A stretch of DNA of 17,825 bases from the NCBI GenBank assembly GCA_036403035.1, contig DASWRT010000176.1:1-17825 (forward strand), written 5' to 3'. Source of the stretch: DASWRT01 sp036403035. Its GTDB lineage: Bacteria > Pseudomonadota > Alphaproteobacteria > ATCC43930 > CGMCC-115725. The position numbers were made by a program, and so were the translations under genes. The notes below the pieces were generated by a model, which was not told where the DNA came from, searched no databases, and saw nothing but the letters and a program-made list of their open reading frames with translations. Below are positions 14,050 to 17,825 of this stretch, one piece after another (position 1 is the stretch's first letter; every line of letters starts with the position of its first letter).

Positions 14050-15332
14050 GTCCGCAGCGCATCCGTCCGTTCCTCGCCGGTGGTTGTTGCAAGGCGGCAC
14101 AGCTGAATGGCGGAGAGAACGAGCGGGGTGGCGAGCAGCAGCCAGCCCGACGCATAGCCCCAGAAATCGACGACGAGCCCGAAGACCGGCGGCATCACCG
14201 AGATGGCGATCATGTTCAGCGTCATCGCGAAGCTGACCGTCGACGCCATCGCGGCCTTCGGCGCCATCTCCGCGACCTGAACGAGCCACAACGGATACCA
14301 TCCGATCCCGAGGAAACCGACGACGGCGAAAACCGCCAGGAGCAGCCAGATGGGTGTCTGCGCCGGCAGCAGCGTGAGCATGCCGACGGCGAGCGCGCAG
14401 GCGGCCATCGTCCAGCCGAGGGAGCGCGGCCGCTTGCCGGGCCACAGGTGATCGCTGATCCAGGCCAGCGAGATGCGGCCGACGATCCCGAAACCTTGCG
14501 CGACGGCGAAGATGAAAGACGCCGTCACGATCGAAATCTTGATGTCGTTCGACAGGAACGTCAGGACGTGCGTCGCGAACGTGTATTGGAACGTGACCAT
14601 GGCCACGCCGGCGAGGAGGATCGGCCAGAGCGCGGCGTCGTTCGCGAGCATCTTGAGAAGGGCGCCGATGCTCGGAACGGCGCCCGACTTGCCCGACGTC
14701 ACCTGCCCGACATCGTCCCTGTGGAAGATGCCGAACAGCAGGCCGCCGACGATCCCGACCGCGGCTTGAACGCAGACCGCCGCCCGCCAGCCGAAATGCA
14801 GCGCCAGCAGCGGCAGCGTCATCGCGGCGAGCGCGGTGCCGAGCGGGAGGCCGGCTTGCCGAACGCCGGTCGCCATGCCCCGCAGGTTCGGCGGAAACCA
14901 GCGCATGATTGCGCGTGTTCCGCCCGGCTGGACGGAGGCGTAGCACGCGCCGAGGCCGATCAGGAACACAAGCAGCGTCGCGTAGCTGGACGCGAGCCCG
15001 GCCGCGCCGAGTGCGACCAGGCTCATCAGGATCATCGTCAGCGCGACGACGCTGCGTTCGCCGTAGCGGTCGATCGCCCAACCCAGCAGGAGCATCGAGA
15101 GGATCTGTCCGCCGTTCATGGCGGTAATGGCGAGCGCGGTCGACGCTTGCGAAAGACCGAACGCGGACTGCCAGAACGGTACGAGCGTGTATATGCCCTG
15201 CGACACGACCGAAGCCGTTGTCTGCGCCGCGACGGCGACGCCAAGGACGATCCACCGGTAGGATTCGCTGCGCGACAGACTTGCCGGACCGTTCTCGACC
15301 TGCGTCGGCGCTGCGTGCGGGGAAGACGACAT
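14037..15332 (-). CDS. MFS transporter
   Basis: A 431-residue inner-membrane protein with about 12 hydrophobic segments. The motif A loop after helix 2 is GWAIDRYGERSVV. GACYASVQPGGTRAIMRWFP and GMATGVRQAGLPLGTALAA are the helix 4-5 pattern seen in anion/organic-acid MFS carriers. It could take up a substrate or export a product; the sequence does not decide. The start at 15332 follows AAGGATCTCATAACG on the minus strand. It is the last gene of a leftward group (AurF-like, MBL-fold, cupin, MFS) and starts 53 bases after the cupin stop. The termination-like inverted repeat at 13963-14049 overlaps its end. Confidence 0.85.
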   Translation of the reverse strand: MSSSPHAAPTQVENGPASLSRSESYRWIVLGVAVAAQTTASVVSQGIYTLVPFWQSAFGLSQASTALAITAMNGGQILSMLLLGWAIDRYGERSVVALTMILMSLVALGAAGLASSYATLLVFLIGLGACYASVQPGGTRAIMRWFPPNLRGMATGVRQAGLPLGTALAAMTLPLLALHFGWRAAVCVQAAVGIVGGLLFGIFHRDDVGQVTSGKSGAVPSIGALLKMLANDAALWPILLAGVAMVTFQYTFATHVLTFLSNDIKISIVTASFIFAVAQGFGIVGRISLAWISDHLWPGKRPRSLGWTMAACALAVGMLTLLPAQTPIWLLLAVFAVVGFLGIGWYPLWLVQVAEMAPKAAMASTVSFAMTLNMIAISVMPPVFGLVVDFWGYASGWLLLATPLVLSAIQLCRLATTTGEERTDALRTGAR

Positions 15333-15385
15333 CGTTATGAGATCCTTGAGATGGCGCTTTGGTCGAAATCGCGGCGGTACGATCG

Positions 15386-15880
15386 TCAGCGGGCCCCGCC
15401 GACGTCGTCGTCAGGCTCTCTGGCCAGCAGGTTCGACAGCTTCGCCTGCTGGGGCAGGTTGGTCATGCTCATGAGGATGAGGTCGTCCGCACCGAGATTC
15501 TCGAAATGGTGCGCGCTCCAGGCGGGCACCAGGATGAGATCGCCTCGGTTCAGCGGCGTGGCGTCCTGCTGCTCCCCAAACGTCGCCGTTCCCGTGCCGT
15601 TCTGCACGAAGAACAGATGCCACCAGGCATGGGCATGCGGGCGCGTCCGCTCGCGCGGCTTCACCACCTGGATCGAGATCGCCATCCCGGCGATGATCTC
15701 GCAACCGCCGGCCGTGCCTGCGGCGGTCGATAGGGTAAGCGAGCCGCGCTCGTTGTGATGCGACCCGGCGATCCGCTCGGCCAACTCCGTCCAGCGCCAC
15801 ACGGCCGGCTTGGGCTGCTCCCGCGAATAGTGTTCCCGGTAGTCCAGATAGGGAAATACGGACCCGTTCAAGTCGGTCAT
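15386..15880 (-). CDS. Cupin protein resembling gentisate 1,2-dioxygenase cupin domain
   Basis: A 164-residue single-cupin protein. The N-terminal PAVWRWTEL (residues 25-33) recalls gentisate-dioxygenase-like proteins. Cupin motif 1 is RPHAHAWWH with H82, H84 and H88; the usual Glu of this motif is absent. Motif 2 is RGDLILVPAWSAHH (112-125), with H124/H125 as a further ligand. Three histidines could hold Fe(II), as in gentisate/salicylate 1,2-dioxygenases, but those have two cupin domains and about 340-370 residues. This half-length protein may be an enzyme dimer, a binding protein or an isomerase. The ATG at 15880 follows GAGGAAGCC. It sits 84 bases after the MBL-fold gene and 53 before the MFS gene in one likely operon. 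Confidence 0.75.
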   Translation of the reverse strand: MTDLNGSVFPYLDYREHYSREQPKPAVWRWTELAERIAGSHHNERGSLTLSTAAGTAGGCEIIAGMAISIQVVKPRERTRPHAHAWWHLFFVQNGTGTATFGEQQDATPLNRGDLILVPAWSAHHFENLGADDLILMSMTNLPQQAKLSNLLAREPDDDVGGAR

Positions 15881-15964
15881 GGCTTCCTCGGCAGTCCCAT
15901 GAATGAAGGCATTCGCCGGTTCTCGATTCTGCTTCCCGTCGTCGGCTCCGGCATCCCGACGGTC

Positions 15965-16789
15965 TTACGTCGCGGGTTCCTGAATCGGGACCTCATGCAG
16001 GCAGAGGATGTGGGGGTCGCGCTCCCAACGCGGGAAACGGCGCGCAACCTCGGGATCGTGGCCCGGTATGATATGGTCGTCGCCGTCGGCAAGGGTCTCG
16101 ATCGTGTCGAACGCGTCCAGCGTCTGCGTGAGATTGTCGACGATCGGGAACGGGCTGCGGAGCCGGATATTCGCCCACAGATGCGCGGAGTCCGACGCGA
16201 GCACGATCCAGCCGCGCTTCGTCGGGATGCGCACGACCTGGCTGCCCGGCGTATGTCCGCCGACCGGGTGGATCGTTACGCCCGGCACGATCTCGGCGAT
16301 GCCGGGATGCAGGTGCAGGCGTCCGTCGAAAAGATGCTTGATCGCCGACATGACGTCGTGTGCCTCGTAGGTTTTGCTGACGGTGCGGTGAGACATGCTG
16401 CGCCCCGTGCAGAAGCGCAGTTCCTCCTCCTGCACGTGGATGCGGGCGTTCGGAAACAGATCGAGGTTTCCGGCGTGATCCCAATGGAGATGCGTCAGGA
16501 TGACGTCTCGTATCCGGGATGCGTCGACATCGAGAGCCGCGAGCGCTTCCGCGGGCGGCCGGTACATCTCCCGATCGCGCCGCGCCGCCGTCGACGGCAC
16601 GAAGCAGGTATCGACCACGACCGTGTGCTCGCGGTTGCGGATCACCCAGAAATAATAGTCCAGCGGCATCGACGCGTTCGGGTCGCCGTGGCAGGCGTCG
16701 TAAAGGAAGTTCTCGCGTGCAGTCCGCTGAGCATTGGCGCCGACGCGCAGCGCGTAGACTTCATAGACCGGTGTCGTCTGGCTTTGCAT
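15965..16789 (-). CDS. Metallo-beta-lactamase-fold hydrolase (AHL-lactonase-like)
   Basis: A 274-residue protein with all the metal ligands of a dinuclear metallo-beta-lactamase hydrolase: HLHWDH (H100, H102, D104, H105), H179 (VGGHTPGS), D200 (LASDSAH) and H244 (IIPGHDP). The overall plan, including the IPGHDP end, resembles N-acyl-homoserine lactonases and related lactonases. The ATG at 16789 is chosen because GAAGGTCAGC precedes it on the minus strand; the frame stays open to 16987, but that part crosses a palindromic repeat and is not coding-like. In context it may open a lactone or cleave a pathway ester. Quorum-signal degradation is an alternative that sequence alone cannot exclude. Confidence 0.82.
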   Translation of the reverse strand: MQSQTTPVYEVYALRVGANAQRTARENFLYDACHGDPNASMPLDYYFWVIRNREHTVVVDTCFVPSTAARRDREMYRPPAEALAALDVDASRIRDVILTHLHWDHAGNLDLFPNARIHVQEEELRFCTGRSMSHRTVSKTYEAHDVMSAIKHLFDGRLHLHPGIAEIVPGVTIHPVGGHTPGSQVVRIPTKRGWIVLASDSAHLWANIRLRSPFPIVDNLTQTLDAFDTIETLADGDDHIIPGHDPEVARRFPRWERDPHILCLHEVPIQEPAT

Positions 16790-16864
16790 GCTGACCTTCG
16801 CATCGGGTTGTTGCAAAAGCGAGTGCGGATTGCGTTTGGGTTCGGAAACGCTCGGCGCGGGTTC

Positions 16865-16956
16865 CCCCACCCCGACCCTCCCCCGCAAGAGGGGAGGGCT
16901 ATGAAAGCGTTCATCTTTTCTCCCTCCCCTTTGCGGGGGAGGGGCAGGGTGGGGGG
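16865..16956. repeat. Second copy of the inverted palindromic repeat pair, intergenic
   Basis: The left unit (16865-16898, CCCCACCCCGACCCTCCCCC then GCAAGAGGGGAGGG) and the right unit (16922-16956, CCCTCCCC then GCGGGGGAGGGG and CAGGGTGGGG) are inverted copies. They enclose ATGAA-AGCG-TTCAT, itself a small hairpin. The layout matches the element at 434-559, although bases differ. It lies between the AurF-like stop and the MBL-fold start, so it could fold in the transcript and change expression between the two genes. Confidence 0.85.
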
Positions 16957-16994
16957 ACCAGGCACGATGCCGGGCGTGTCGCTCCAAGCCCGAT

Positions 16995-17825
16995 CTAGGC
17001 GGCAGTCGTTTCTTCCGTATTCAAAGTGCCGGTGAAGTCGAAATCGATCTCCTGCAAGATGTTGATCTCGGACGCGAAACGATGCAGTCCGCCATAGTCC
17101 CGCATGATGACGCCGCCGCCGTTCGAGGCGTTGCGCGTATCGGCGATGATGGCTTCCGCGTCGGGAACGCCGATCTGCGTGAGGATGGCTTCCCACATCG
17201 AATAGTCCTGCGCGACGAATGCTTGAAGCGCCTCCGGAAGTATGCGCACGAAGAATTTGCGCTGCCTTTCGCCCATGTTGACGTACATCGCCTTGGCGAT
17301 CTCGGGCACGACCCTGCTGTGCGCGTACTCGTCCAGATTATGGAATTCGGCGACGCGCCGGTTTTGCGGCTGGATGGTCTTGTCCTTTGCCAGCGTGTTC
17401 AAAAAGGCGTTGACGCTGATCTCGGCGACCACCGCGAACGCGATCGACGCGATATGCTTCTGCCAGGACTCCGCCAGCGTGGCGGTCAGCGCCTGGAGCC
17501 GGCGGTAGGTGACGGACCGCGGCAGCGCCAGCTTCCGCTGAAGGCGGCGATGAGCCTTGGTCCGCTCGACCGCTTTCATGTGCATGAGCGTATGGTAATG
17601 CTCATCCACCAGGGTTTGCCGCATCGCCTCCTTCAAATCCCAGTCGTCGTCGGTCAGGTACTGGTTGGTGATGACTTCCAGGGCCGGATTGACGACGTCG
17701 TTCTCGGCGGCGACCGTGCGCTGGTTGTACCCGATCCATCCCCAGGTCAGCACGTCGCTCTTCAGCTCGTCGTCGACCGCCTGGAACTTGGGATGGTCGT
17801 AGAACGGCACCATGACGACGGGATA
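16995..17825 (-). CDS. AurF-type diiron N-oxygenase, 5' partial
   Basis: The frame is open to the right edge; at least four codons precede the Met at 17813, and AurF (about 336 residues) suggests several dozen N-terminal residues are missing. Counting from that Met, all seven diiron ligands of the AurF/CmlI family are seen: E37 (AAENDV), E71-x-x-H74 (DEHYH), E131 (VVAEIS), and H158-x3-E162-x2-H165 (HNLDEYAH). The last spacing is specific to AurF-like enzymes. These use O2 and a diiron centre to turn an amine into hydroxylamine, nitroso or nitro groups (p-aminobenzoate in aureothin, an arylamine in chloramphenicol), and relatives work in diazeniumdiolate pathways. The substrate here is unknown. 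It leads a leftward group with the MBL-fold, cupin and MFS genes, separated from the MBL gene by about 205 bases with a palindromic repeat. Confidence 0.85.
   Translation of the reverse strand, partial: YPVVMVPFYDHPKFQAVDDELKSDVLTWGWIGYNQRTVAAENDVVNPALEVITNQYLTDDDWDLKEAMRQTLVDEHYHTLMHMKAVERTKAHRRLQRKLALPRSVTYRRLQALTATLAESWQKHIASIAFAVVAEISVNAFLNTLAKDKTIQPQNRRVAEFHNLDEYAHSRVVPEIAKAMYVNMGERQRKFFVRILPEALQAFVAQDYSMWEAILTQIGVPDAEAIIADTRNASNGGGVIMRDYGGLHRFASEINILQEIDFDFTGTLNTEETTAA

Noticed and set aside
16790..16987. Longer N-terminus for the MBL-fold protein
   Set aside because: The extra residues would come from the palindromic repeat. The ATG at 16789 has its own ribosome binding site and fits the family start.

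Overview
The window is GC-rich, densely coded DNA that looks alphaproteobacterial, probably Hyphomicrobiales (Bradyrhizobium/Xanthobacteraceae-like). This is inferred from the strong third-position G/C bias, the mix of protein families and two copies of a CCCTCTCCCGC/GCGGGAGAGGG palindromic repeat that I associate with that order. No rRNA, tRNA, CRISPR array, transposase, integrase or transcription-factor gene was seen.

Region 1 (1-4618, + strand) is a tight glycosyltransferase operon. It holds a GT4-type enzyme cut by the left edge, then three CgeB-like glycosyltransferases that are paralogues of one another. The genes overlap or nearly touch. The first carries an in-frame palindromic repeat insertion. 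A perfect hairpin ends the operon.

Region 2 (4677-6735) holds small envelope or unknown genes. These are a secreted YXWXXGXW-type protein (- strand), an LTXXQ/Spy-like periplasmic protein and a charged, proline-rich secreted protein (+ strand), and an unrecognised 137-residue protein (- strand) behind a good sigma-70-like promoter.

Region 3 (7005-9800, + strand) has a RimK/glutathione-synthetase-like ATP-grasp protein and an MHS-type MFS transporter. An AT-rich stretch of roughly 600 bases without a gene follows, closing an 842-base gap, with a tandem 18-bp repeat and an operator-like inverted repeat.

Region 4 (10643-17825) is the most interesting part: two convergent gene groups. Rightward are a PaaA-like diiron oxygenase subunit with all its carboxylate/histidine ligands but no PaaB-E partners, a radical SAM enzyme with extra C-terminal cysteines, a hotdog-fold protein and a MaoC-like hydratase. 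Leftward are an AurF-type diiron N-oxygenase with all seven ligands (cut by the right edge), a metallo-beta-lactamase-fold hydrolase, a gentisate-dioxygenase-like cupin and an MFS transporter. Two unrelated diiron oxygenases, a radical SAM enzyme, acyl-thioester enzymes, a lactonase-like hydrolase and an exporter-like MFS suggest an uncharacterised small-molecule pathway, possibly making or breaking an oxidised-nitrogen compound. The families are well supported; the pathway is an inference.
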